DNA of 64,000 bases, taken from Dromaius novaehollandiae. Lineage: Eukaryota > Chordata > Aves > Casuariiformes > Dromaiidae. The notes below the pieces were generated by a model, which worked only from the letters and a program-made list of their open reading frames with translations, searched no databases and was not told the DNA's origin. The translations under genes and the position numbers were made by a program. The first letter of the stretch is position 1. The number at the start of each line of letters is the position of its first letter. Shown here piece by piece: positions 12,646 through 22,761 of this stretch. The stretch is taken from NCBI RefSeq assembly GCF_036370855.1, contig NC_088100.1:40186254-40250253 (forward strand), read 5' to 3'.

Positions 12646-14000
12646 TGACAGATTTTTTTATTATTCGAGGATGTCTAATTGGCTTTTGAATCTATATGAA
12701 CTGTCATATCTAAGTGTCTGTGGCAGTGAGTTCCACAGCTTTTACATCAAGTAAAGTAGTTCCTTTTACTATCCGCTTCTTTTTAGCCTCATGCCTACTT
12801 ATTTTGTTTGATGTCCTCTGCTTATTAAAAAGAGAATTACTACTCCCGTCTTCTAATGAATGCATCTTCTAATGAATGCATCTTCTCAGTAAGGCTTGAT
12901 TCGTTAGACTGCTATCATATCCCTAGATTTGTCTCTTCTGTAGTGCCTTTAGTCTGTTTAACTGTTCCTCACACAAAGATCTTCCATACCTCCTCCTAGT
13001 TTTACTGTTCCATTGCTGATGTGGGGAACCAAAGGCTTATTCAGCAGTCAACCTGTAGATGTACTGATTTTCCACTTTATCCTATACTCCTTTCATAATA
13101 TTTCCTAACATTAGACTTTCTTTTTGACTGAGTATTGAACCAGTGTTTTCTTAAAATTGTCTGTTATAGTCCCAGTTTGCTTCTGAATAGTATTTTACAG
13201 ACTGTTTTTGTGTATATAAAGTTAGGATTGTGTTTTTTTTCCCATGAGCATCATTTTGGCATTTTTATCAACTGTTGAATTTCATCTGTTATGTCACTTT
13301 ATGGTGCAAAGTCCTCTTCAGTCCTTTACAATTGGGGGGGGGGGGGTTTAACTACCCTGCTTTATCAGCATGTTTTTTCACCTTGTTCTCTACCCCTTTT
13401 CTAAATATTTACAAAAAAGCTGCATGGCAGAGTCCTAGTACAGATCCTCAGGGAACCTACTGAGACTTTATTTTCTTTTGCCTTCTTTTTTAACTGATTA
13501 TTTATCCATATATTGGTCATCTTTCTAATACCAAAATAGCTTGGTATCTTTAAGAGCTTTTGAGAGACTTCATTTAAGGCCTTTAGAAAATTAATTGCAT
13601 CTCCCATATCCACATTCTCGTAACTCCCTCAGAGGAGTCCAATAAATGTGTAATACGATTTTTTTACAGAAGTCATGCTTACTCTTCCACAAGATTTGTA
13701 TTTTGTCACTTCTTTTAATAATTTTTTGTGCATGTAATACAGACATCGGATTTATTGTTATACAGTTCTCAGAATCCCCTTGAATACCATTTCTAATTTA
13801 GCTTCATATCTGCTGCCTTTTAGTCCCCTTAACATTAAGGTACTTCTAAGAGAGGTTGAATTAATATTTTAGTTGCCTTATAATTTAGTTTATTTAAAAT
13901 TTCCTTGGGAATCTGGTCATCATGACTATGCATTTTTGTCTGTGTTTTCTGGTAGCATCTTTTATTGACAGTTCAGGATTCCTTTTAGTCCTGAATGTTG
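12646..14000 (-). mobile_element. Old CR1-type LINE, antisense, highly degraded
   Basis: Read on the plus strand, this stretch follows in order the phrases typical of the reverse complement of amniote CR1 ORF2: a 'gtgagttccacag' phrase near 12,727, a segment on accounting for a second antigen-like phrase 'ttgaatttcatctg' near 13,275, a 'cctcagggaacctactgag' phrase near 13,446, 'catttaaggcctttagaaaa' near 13,570 and 'agtcatgctta' near 13,670. The order and spacing match the family, but identity is low, so the copy is ancient. It contains a G13 tract (13,334-13,346) and a 16-bp tandem duplication (12,850-12,886). Assignment rests on pattern memory; edges are approximate. Confidence 0.58.
12850..12886. 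repeat. 16-bp tandem duplication
   Basis: The unit CTTCTAATGAATGCAT occurs twice in exact head-to-tail copies, followed by a five-base partial third copy. It looks like a local replication-slippage product inside the old antisense CR1. Confidence 0.9.
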
Positions 14001-15435
14001 TTTACTGAAAGATGCTTCTGCCTTGTAGTGACAGCTCTTACGAGTGACTCCAGTTACAGTTATTACTTGCTTTAAGGGTAGAAAATGCTACTTTTCTAAG
14101 TTGCACAAGATTGCATGTCCTGATAAAATGTTTTCAAAGGTAGAGCTACCACTTTTGCCAAGTACCAGTTTATGTGATATTCAGGAGGAAGAGACTGCTA
14201 AAGGCACTGATCAGTGTCTTGACTGAGAGTGCTGTTCGGTGGGATATCGATAACGAAGCCATCAATATTGGTGTGCTTGGTGCTGGTGGGTTTTTCCAAC
14301 CTTATTGGAAGCCACATATGTCCCCTCATCCAGGTAACAATGGCCAATGGGCAAACCACTTTTGACATCTGTACCAGTAATTTTCATGTTTTTGAGATGC
14401 AGCAAGCCTGGATCTAATTTTACTTCTAGTACTTGGTTTAACTGATTTTCAAGGAGTTAGCTCCCAAGGTGTTCTTCGTTTATGTCACTGTGATCAGTGC
14501 TGACCCCAGCTGGTTACTGGGGCACTTTAATGGAAGAATTGATGCTGTTACATAGAAGCATTTTGTTTTTCTCTTATTAAAACTGCTAAAGCTTGCTGCC
14601 CAACTCTTCCAAGAGAGAACCACACAAAGAAGTGTTCATCTTTTAGAGGAAGGATGAGCATTCTCTTTAACAAAAGAGAGAGTTGTCAGTATATTCAGGA
14701 TTTTCTCATGGTAACTTTATTCTATTCAACTTTAGAGTCCAGGTTGGTGGGTTAGGAGATGTTTCCAGTTTGGAGATTGTTAGTCATAGCCTTCCGTCCC
14801 TTTCAATTTTATACCATATTCTCATCCATTCAACCAACACGAATCATTTGGTTGGGTTTTTTTTCATTTCCTCTGGATAGGGTTTTTTTTTTTCCTTTGT
14901 ATCAATAACAAGATTTTCATATTACATTTTTTTTTCTACTTAGTTGATAAGCTGTTGTCTAGCCAATGCTATCCTCTGTAATATTGTTTTGTTTTCTGTC
15001 ATCTTTGTGCTAATTTGTAGGATTTTTTAGTAATACCAAAATTACAAAGCCCAGAGAGCTTTCTTGTCTGTAATCCAGCACTCTCACTGGCTCCTACTGT
15101 AGCCCTCTTTCAGTGAATGTCTGTCTTTCAGCAGGTTTCAACATTAACCCTCATTTAACACACTTCAGAATATTTGTAAACATTGCTTATAGGATTTTGG
15201 TTTTGTTTTTAGTGTTGCCTTTACCATTTTCTGTTACAGAAGTGCCCAACTAGATAAGTAGTCAGCTTGTTGCGCTGGGATGTTGTCATTTGTCAAATTT
15301 GATCAATTCAGTCTTTTAGTAATGATTAGTGTAGTGTTCATCTGTTGGAAATGAATCAGTTGAGGCTGGAGATATTTTTACCTTGCAGCATACTGTCAGT
15401 TTTTTGTTGACTATTTTTTCAATTATTTCTTCATC
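14001..15435 (+). other. ZNF292 intron 4, unassigned stretch
   Basis: Non-coding and T-rich on the plus strand, with several T8-T10 tracts (for example near 14,883 and 14,928). No reading frame resembles a known protein. It may belong to one of the flanking old retroelements, but no motif supports that. Confidence 0.5.
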
Positions 15436-15457
15436 TTTATTTTATTTTATTTTATTC
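15436..15457. repeat. TTTTA microsatellite
   Basis: Four consecutive TTTTA-type units form a short pentanucleotide array at the left edge of the retroelement-like block. Confidence 0.85.
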
Positions 15458-16144
15458 CTGTCTTGGCAGTTTTAGTTAGGACAGAACCAAATAGATAATA
15501 ACCTATACAGAATCTTCGATACAACTGGATATCTGCTGAACGTTGGGTCAGTGATTCTCTCTTCTCGAAGGCCTCTGTTGTTGACTCTTGAAGGTCAGTT
15601 TGTCTTTTCGCATCTCCTGCAGGAAGCACAACTAGGTGTCCGTTTCATTTCAGAGACGGATCCTTTTAAATTGGTCTATCTTCAAATTATTCAAACTTTG
15701 AACATATTGAGAGAGACCGGTTCAATTTCACTGACCACACAACATAGTTGGTTTGGTTTCCGATTATTGTCCTTAAGCAAATACTGGCTTGTCTTTACTG
15801 GACTATTCTTTCCCTGTCTCAGCGTTGAGAGTGGATTGTTGCATGGGTTCCACCTAAAATATGAGCAGGAAGTACCCATTTCCTAAGATATTAGGGAGAC
15901 TGTTCTGAGTGCCCGGTCATTAAGTTCAGTTTTCCTTACTCCTGGCTCCATTGGGCACAGCTCAATTTTCTGATGAACGTCAGTAGGTCAGGAATCATGA
16001 ACTAAGGGGCTCGAAAAAAGGTAGAGGAAATATTGTAGATGTTTGGAGCACTTCAAGGACAGCATGCCTGTCACTGATTTCTTTGATGATGATGGATGCT
16101 ATTGCATTACTACAGGATGTTCATATAGTGCTATGAAACCTTTG

Positions 16145-16210
16145 CGTATATATGTACACACACACAAATCTATACACATGTATGTATGTGTTTATGTATG
16201 TACACATATA
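16145..16210. repeat. TATG/CA-rich simple repeat
   Basis: Mixed ACAC and TATG/TATA dinucleotide and tetranucleotide steps form a short degenerate microsatellite. Confidence 0.75.
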
Positions 16211-19026
16211 AAATCCTTTCACACTGGAAATATTCTCAAGCGACTTGATTTGTCAGCTATTTGAGTCCTAGTATCTAGCCAAACGCTGGCAATGCCCTTG
16301 CTATTAGTTTCTCTCTGACAGTGGAGGTTAGGAAATCTGGCTTAAGTTACCAGATTCTATGCAGCAGATGTCACAGAATAAAAGAGAATCTCCTCTTTGG
16401 GAAACGTTTTAATACTAATATGCCACAAACTTGTTTCTGAAGAAAATCACTCTTTCTCTCCGTACAAGTGAAACATCAGCACTGTCTTCTTGGATTCTGT
16501 TTATTCCCACAACCTCAGCCAATACTAGTCTTTCTGGTTATGGAGGACTAGCGTGGAAATGGGGGTTCAGGTGCGTAACTTCTATCATCAGCTTCACTGT
16601 GCCCCCTGCCCCCCTTTTTTTCCTCCAGATAACAAGCGGTCAATTTTCTATCCAAATGAACTCTTTTCTCCTCCCCCTTGCATCCTTCCCACTCTTGCAC
16701 TTTCCAGTATACCAGGTTAATTTCAGATGTCTTGTTTACCTATTCTGGTAACAGATTACTGAAGGTCTTCCATGAATTAGTACTCTTTATCTCATGCCTT
16801 TCTTTCTTAGTTCTTCTTTCACCTCCATCACCACAAAAGCAAAAAATGAGGAAAAGAGATTTGGCTCTTTGGATAAGCACGTTTTATTTTTCTGTATAGC
16901 TAAACTTAATTGCCACGTAATTATGAGCTTTGATGCCTAATGAGCGGAGGGATATATTTTTTTCAGTAATTCGTGACTGGTGAATGTAAAGAGAGTTTAT
17001 TTGCAGAAACCAAATTGCCAGCAGGATCTTCAGATGTCATTTATAAGCCTCCTAGGTAGACATTGAAAGCTGATAGCACTACTCTTGGCTGCCATCTGAG
17101 AGATTTCCTGACAGATGCTAACAGTTGTGCAGTACTTCACTTTTTGAGTTTCTGAATCTGCTTTGTACTGTGTCATGAATCTACATTCATTTGAAGAATG
17201 CCTATGTGATCTTCCGCTCCCTCAGAGCAGTTCATTAGGAAAAAGAGAAGTTTTTACCCCAGTTCCACACAGATCTTATTTATTAGTTTTGTTGCTCCTT
17301 GCCCATGTCTTTACCCAACGGGACCCACAACAGTTATGTGACTGGGCCTGCAACTTCTTGATTCAGATCCTGGTTCCTAGACAGGATTATCTGTTAAAGG
17401 TGTGCTCAGGAGCTGTTAACTACTTTGTTCTTGTGAATTTTCTTCTCCTTTTTCCAACTAAATGTGCATCTCCTGTGTCCTTAAAAAGTGCCTAACAGAT
17501 TTTGAGTTTTGGTTATATACCATCATGGACGCTTTGGACTTGAGAGATCACCCAAAGTTACATGATCCAGTCAGGTCATGAAGCAAAGGTTGATAGCAAA
17601 GTATCAACCCTCTCATGTAACTTTTCAGAGATCCCTTATGAATAAGTTGATAGCAAATTCTTTGCTCTGGGATACCAGCGAACCAGTTTGCATGGATCTC
17701 AGATAGTGGGAATAACCAGTCCCAGTACCAAAGCAGAAAGAAATTGAAAAGATGTCCTAGACATTTGAAAACAGAGTATCTCATCCACATCATTACATTC
17801 GAGATGGCAGTATTGGCCATGATCATCGATTGATCTGAAAGTAAACAATTCACATTCCCTAGCGCTCAGCCCCTGTTTTCATATTGCTGCCAGATACTTC
17901 ATTGCATTTTTGTGTTGATTGGTCTTGCTACTACTTCGGGCTCCAGCTGCATGCCTTTTTTTTTCCTGAGATTGCAGTCAGAACACTGATGAACAGCTAT
18001 AGCTTGTAAAGAAAGAAGAATTTTCCCTGTTTCCCTGTATCATTAACTGGTTAGGGGAGGAAACCTAAGCGAGACCATGCCTTAATTCTTCACAGTACAG
18101 TGGGCCTTTTGTCTTATTTGGCCTCCTGCTTGAACTACTAGGTGTCTTAGTTTGAGGTCGGCACTGATGTAGCTAATCTGAATTCACTGACACCCAGAAT
18201 TTACCATTCTTGAAGCTGTGTGGCAGACCTGGTCAACCTCATTGCTTAGTGCTCTTAAGATTGAAAATTAAAGCCTAAGTGTTTTGGGATATGCGATAGC
18301 CTGTACCATGGTAACATGGTATATTTTCACACTTCCACCTTCAGTTTCTGTCAGTGTGGCTTGTGCTCTTCAGCATGAATCTGTTTTTTCCATCCTGGAG
18401 GTTGTCATTTTCGTGCAGTGATGATGAAATCCTTCAAAACCTAAGCCTATGCTGTATCTGATACCTGCTCAGATGGTACTTAGAGGGACTGGAAGAACTG
18501 TATGGAGAAAGAGGATGTGAGATAATCCTACAAAAATCCAGAATACTTACTTTCTTTTAAATCTGATTCTGATTGCCCTTAGAGATTTAAACCCGGATGT
18601 CAGGAGCAAAGTTCTTGAATTTTTCATAGGTTTGAATGTAGTAGGCAGTCTGCTGAGTATGTCTCTTTGAAGAGATGTTCAGAGATACAGCTATCACTAT
18701 TCAGAGATCATCAAGGTGGATAACAGACAGGTTTGAACTTAAATAGCCAGTTTGGAAGTATTTTAATTAGGGCACCATCCACCAGAGGTCAAATGATACC
18801 AGCAGCCTCACTTAAGTGTTTTCATCCTGGGTATATGCAAAGCAGCCACCTGGAACTTCTTTTGCCCTTTCACCAGACAGTATGCCATCGTAGAAGCATC
18901 CAGGATTTGGTGCTGTATTCAGCAGAATTGTGCTGAGATGTTGTTTGCATGAAGGATTCTGAGACCCAGCTCCAGGTAAATATGAAAGTATTGAGTACAG
19001 TTCAGAGTCACCCACAGTGTGAACGC

Positions 19027-19107
19027 ACATGTGGACTAACACTTGAAGATGAATAAAGAGGATACTTACTAGTAACTGAAGTTCTTTGAGATGGATAGTC
19101 CACATGT
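19027..19107. repeat. 12-bp perfect inverted repeat
   Basis: ACATGTGGACTA at 19,027-19,038 is exactly matched by its reverse complement TAGTCCACATGT at 19,096-19,107, with 57 bases between. Inner parts of the loop are also partly complementary (CTTGAAGAT against TCTTTGAGA). It sits just after the recombinase-like tail of the DIRS-like relic, so it is probably a terminal structure of that element. Confidence 0.85.
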
Positions 19108-19350
19108 ACATTCACCTCCTACTTCCATCCTCCTTGGTCAGAGTAAGGTTGAGAGGAAATAAAGGCCTCTGGTACCTTAAACTATACCTACCCAAGAATT
19201 GGCAAAGGGTAGAGTAGTAGGATTATGAGTGCTTTGAGTAAGGCAAAAATTCTTTGCTTTGTGCTCTACGAGGCCTCCAGTCAGCCAAAGTGTAACATAC
19301 AAGTGGACTGTCCACCTTAAAGATCTTACTACCAGACTTGTTCACGGCTT

Positions 19351-20131
19351 ATTCATGCTCCTGTGTGCTACTAATCTAAGGATTACCTTTTCTGTTTTTA
19401 ATCCATGTATGCTATAAGCATTACCTGTAGTAAAAGTTCATAGTTGTTCTTGCTGACTTGATATGGAGTCACTTGGTAATATGACCTAAGACTCAAACTG
19501 GGATTTAAGGGAATAATGGCAAATCTGAATGTAGAAGATTAGAACTACAGAGAACTATATTCCAGTATTTTCCAGGTTATTCCCCAGTTACCAGATCTTA
19601 GTACAATCTGTCATAAGGCATCTGCTAGCCTTTTTTTCTCTTGTGTTAATTCAAAAATTTTATATGAATTTTGCACATGGAGTAGTTTGTGAATTTTAAT
19701 GAATGGTGGCACTTTGCACAAAAGCTGCATTTAATAGTTCTTCAAAGAATCAGGCTATTGACTACCTGTATCATTCTCACTAAACGCATCAGTTTTTGTG
19801 TTCCTAGAGGTAAACTGGCTTGTGCTGAAAAGCTGTACGTTCTCAAGGTGCTTTTATCAAGTTATATTTGTCATGGTAAACTAAGTAAGAATTTGTCTAC
19901 AATAACTTTTTGAATAGACATCGAATTATAAAATACATTTATGAAAAGTAAAAACATACAGAAAAAAACGTATCCTAAAGATTCCTCACATGTAATGGAC
20001 TTGTCTGCTCAATCTTGGTGCCATTTTTTGTCTGAAAAAATACTATATAGTTCAATTATGAAATGTAATTAAAACTTGTATTTTGAGTGAGCTTTCAAAT
20101 ATTAACCGTAGTGAGTATAATCACTTGGATT
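19351..20131 (+). other. ZNF292 intron 4, unassigned stretch
   Basis: AT-rich intron with no protein-like frame and no repeat family recognised. Confidence 0.6.
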
Positions 20132-20521
20132 AGAATAAAGACTTACGAGTTAATATGTAGCTTTAACTCTGAGGTCTTCCTATATCTTAATGAGGAGATA
20201 AGAGAAAATGTTCTGATGACTATCTAAGGTAGACTACTAAAACAGTAAACACTAAAGGAAAGGATTACTGAGAGCTCCTAGATGGAACAGTGTCTCTAAA
20301 ATATTAAATGTGGTAGTTGTAATATTAAATCAGAGTAAAACCTCATGGGTTACCAATATAGCTTAAAGTCTAAGGTCTTCTTGTATCATATTACAGAAAT
20401 ATAGTATAATGTTCCAATGTTGTTCCACGCACACTAGCTAAGAGAGTAAACACTGTGGGTGAAAGGATTACTGGTAGCTGGTAGGTGGAAGAGCAAGGCT
20501 AAAACTGTTAAATGTAGTTAA
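20132..20521. repeat. Diverged ~200-bp tandem duplication
   Basis: Two head-to-tail copies start at about 20,132 and 20,332. Shared landmarks in the same order include TAA(C)TCTGAGGTCTTC / AGTCTAAGGTCTTC, TAATGTTCC / AAATGTTCT, AGTAAACACT, AAAGGATTACT and TTAAATGT near each end. The landmark spacing is close to 200 bp throughout, which argues for duplication over chance. Identity is only moderate, so the event is old. The parent sequence was not recognised. Confidence 0.8.
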
Positions 20522-21279
20522 TGGCTGGGTCATTTGTGGGTTGACAAGAGTACAAGTGTTTCTGATAAGATACTGGAAAGGATACCGAACGAACATTTCT
20601 GCTACTTAAAAGGAAGATGTCCTATCATAAATACAAAAAACGGTTACCATCTACCAAGTGTCTGTTAGTGTGCTGTGGTTTTCCCTTTCTTCCTACGCGA
20701 ATAAAAAACTGGTTATGGCCTCATCGACATAGAGAGAGGAAGAAAGACCTCTTATTTGAGTGGATGTTTGTATACATCAGTGAGCCATGGATGATCATTG
20801 TAATAGTGCACAAGAGTGCACTATATTGAACAAATAACTAGCAAGCTGGTTGAAATGATAATTGAACCATAAATCTTAAAATGCATGAAAGATAACGATG
20901 GGTTCTAACAGGCCTGGTTTCTGCAAAAGGCAGTATTTTCTGTCCTAAAATTCTGTGTGCTAAAATGATAAAAAAAGAAAACAGCTGACCTAATTTAGAT
21001 TGTGGAATAGTCTTTTAGTAATATCCTGCATAATTAGTTACAGAAGGAGAAATCATGAGATAAAATGAAAGCCAATCATGAATCAAAAACTAACTGAGGT
21101 GAAGGGAAGCAAAGAATAAAGTGAAATGATCTTTTTTTGTTTTCCCTTTCAATAAACCGCATGTTCAGTATACTAATGTTTCAGATACTAGACTGAGGTA
21201 ATTAATTTTACAGATGATGAAATTACTTAATTATTTCATCAAGACCAAACAGGACTTTGAAAGTCAAGGAAATACAAAT
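20522..21279 (+). other. ZNF292 intron 4, unassigned stretch
   Basis: AT-rich, non-coding. No family recognised. Confidence 0.6.
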
Positions 21280-21890
21280 TAGGTGAATGGGCAGCATGAT
21301 TTAAATGAAATTCAGTGTGAGTAAATGCAGAAGAATATAATGAGTGTTTCTACCAAGATGTATCAAAAAGCAAGAACTGCAAATCCCCAGAAGGTTTCAG
21401 GAAGGGTGATTAGAATAGTCAAAAGCTGGAAAAAATCTTCTTTAAAAAAAGAGCAAGATTTTACTGTAAGGTTGAAAGGATATCATGAGTCTGTTGTTTA
21501 CATGAAAGAATGGCAGAGAAGGAAAACAGTAGAAATTTCTCTTGTGTTTAAAAAATAAGGAAATGTTTCATGAAATTAAGATCTGGGAAAACCAGCAAAG
21601 ATTTTTCACACAATGTAAAACTCACTTGTGGAAATGGTTGTCACAGGGAGTGGTTGATGTCAAAAGGATTAAACAAAAATGATTCATTCAGTGTCTATCT
21701 AGTTTTAATAATTAACTGTACATATTTTGGAGGTAGTATTGAACCTCATGCTTCATAACTGACCTAATTTTAATCCTGAAGGTCTGGGTGAGACCTGAGG
21801 TGTGTACATAGGGGTGGAAACATTAAGCTGCGCTTGCCTTTTCTATAGGACTCTCAAGTTTTCCACCAAAGTACCTAATGTTGGGATGTT
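21280..21890 (+). mobile_element. Old CR1-like LINE 3' end, sense orientation
   Basis: The order of phrases follows the end of CR1-type ORF2 and its tail: 'atgaaattcagtgtgagtaa' near 21,305, a 'caggaagggtgattagaata' phrase near 21,398 and 'ttttcacacaatgtaaaact' near 21,603 followed by a 'ttgtggaaatggttgtcac' phrase. The frames 21,325-21,558 and 21,570-21,758 are remnants. It is far more diverged than the 8 kb copy and clearly inactive. Assignment rests on remembered family patterns. Confidence 0.5.
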
Positions 21891-22558
21891 TGACTACACA
21901 GTAGTTTTAACACTGGTAGCAGTATATCTACAGAATACAGTTGAAAAATATAAACATTCCTGTGTCTTTGAGTCTTGAGCTATACGCAGTCAAAGGTATA
22001 AAAGACAAGCCTCTTTTTGTGAGAACATTTATTTCGGTTGAAGAACTTTTAAAGGAGTTTGACTGCGTTATATGAATGCATAATATTAAATATTTAGTAC
22101 CAAAACAAAGAAGTTTAGCTATATCTACACTTGTCACATTCATCCTTCCATAGCAAGGTCTTTAAAAGGCAGCTCTTACCAAAGGCATAGCAAAAAAGCA
22201 TAAAGAAGGATGTAGGAATAGAGACATTGTGTTATATGTCTTTCTATATGTAATTAAGTGGTTTCTAAACACTTTAATACTTATATGCTCTGTAAATCTC
22301 AGTTTTGTGCACGCTATTTTGCAAAGAAATTGGAATGAAAACCAGAAAGTAGATGGAAGGTCTCCTGTAGCAAGGAGCCCTGATAAAACACAAGTACACT
22401 TCTCAAAGACTCTTTTTACCCTCTGTGCTTTTTACCTTTTCTACCTTTTTTGATTTGTATAAATTTTGAGTTAATCTTGAATCAGTAAATGTCATCTGTT
22501 AATTCTGTAACCCTCTGCGAAATGACTATTTAATATTTTGGCTTGTTTTTCTTTGAAG
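21891..22558 (+). other. ZNF292 intron 4, 3' end
   Basis: AT-rich intron running into the exon 5 acceptor (TTTTTCTTTGAAG, AG at 22,557-22,558). No other feature seen. Confidence 0.7.
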
Positions 22559-22761
22559 TGAATGAATTTTTAGTGTTTGAAGGCCCTGTCCTGCTGGATA
22601 TGCGTATTAAGCACCTAATGAAAACAAAGCAATTAACACAAGCTACTGCCCTGGCAAAATTGTGCTCTGACCATCCAGAAATAAGTGCAAAAGGCAATTT
22701 CAAGCAAACCTACCTGGTCTGTCTGTGTTCAGGATCACCAAATGAAAAGCTAATGGAAGAA
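22559..22761 (+). CDS. ZNF292: ZNF292 exon 5
   Basis: The exon is 203 nt. Its first two bases complete the Val codon from exon 4, then it reads NEFLVFEGPVLLDMRIKHLM, continues through TQATALAKLCSDHPEI and SFKQ-like TYLVCLC, and ends ...NEKLMEE before GTAAGT in phase 0. Human ZNF292 has the same LLDMRIKHL, ATALAKLCSDHPEI and KQTYLVCLC blocks. The alternation of leucine-rich helical segments suggests a repeat-like helical domain, which is inference. Confidence 0.95.

Larger units (their letters stand above)
15460..19350 (+). mobile_element. Decayed DIRS-like tyrosine-recombinase retroelement
   Basis: The base composition and texture differ from the flanking intron: fewer A/T homopolymers and several moderately long open stretches (15,551-15,886; 16,431-16,751; 17,163-17,495). 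Near the right end, 18,773-18,800 reads RAPSTRG, which fits the RAHSTRG box of DIRS-type tyrosine recombinases with the His changed to Pro. In a shifted frame, 18,833-18,937 reads ICKAATWNFFCPFTRQYAI, the expected C-terminal block with the catalytic Tyr. At 19,020-19,130 a segment resembles the terminal region of archosaur and turtle elements of this class ('agtaactgaagttctttgag'). Frameshifts and stops throughout show it is dead. I could not place the RT or RNase H domains with certainty, and the left boundary is a guess. Confidence 0.55.
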
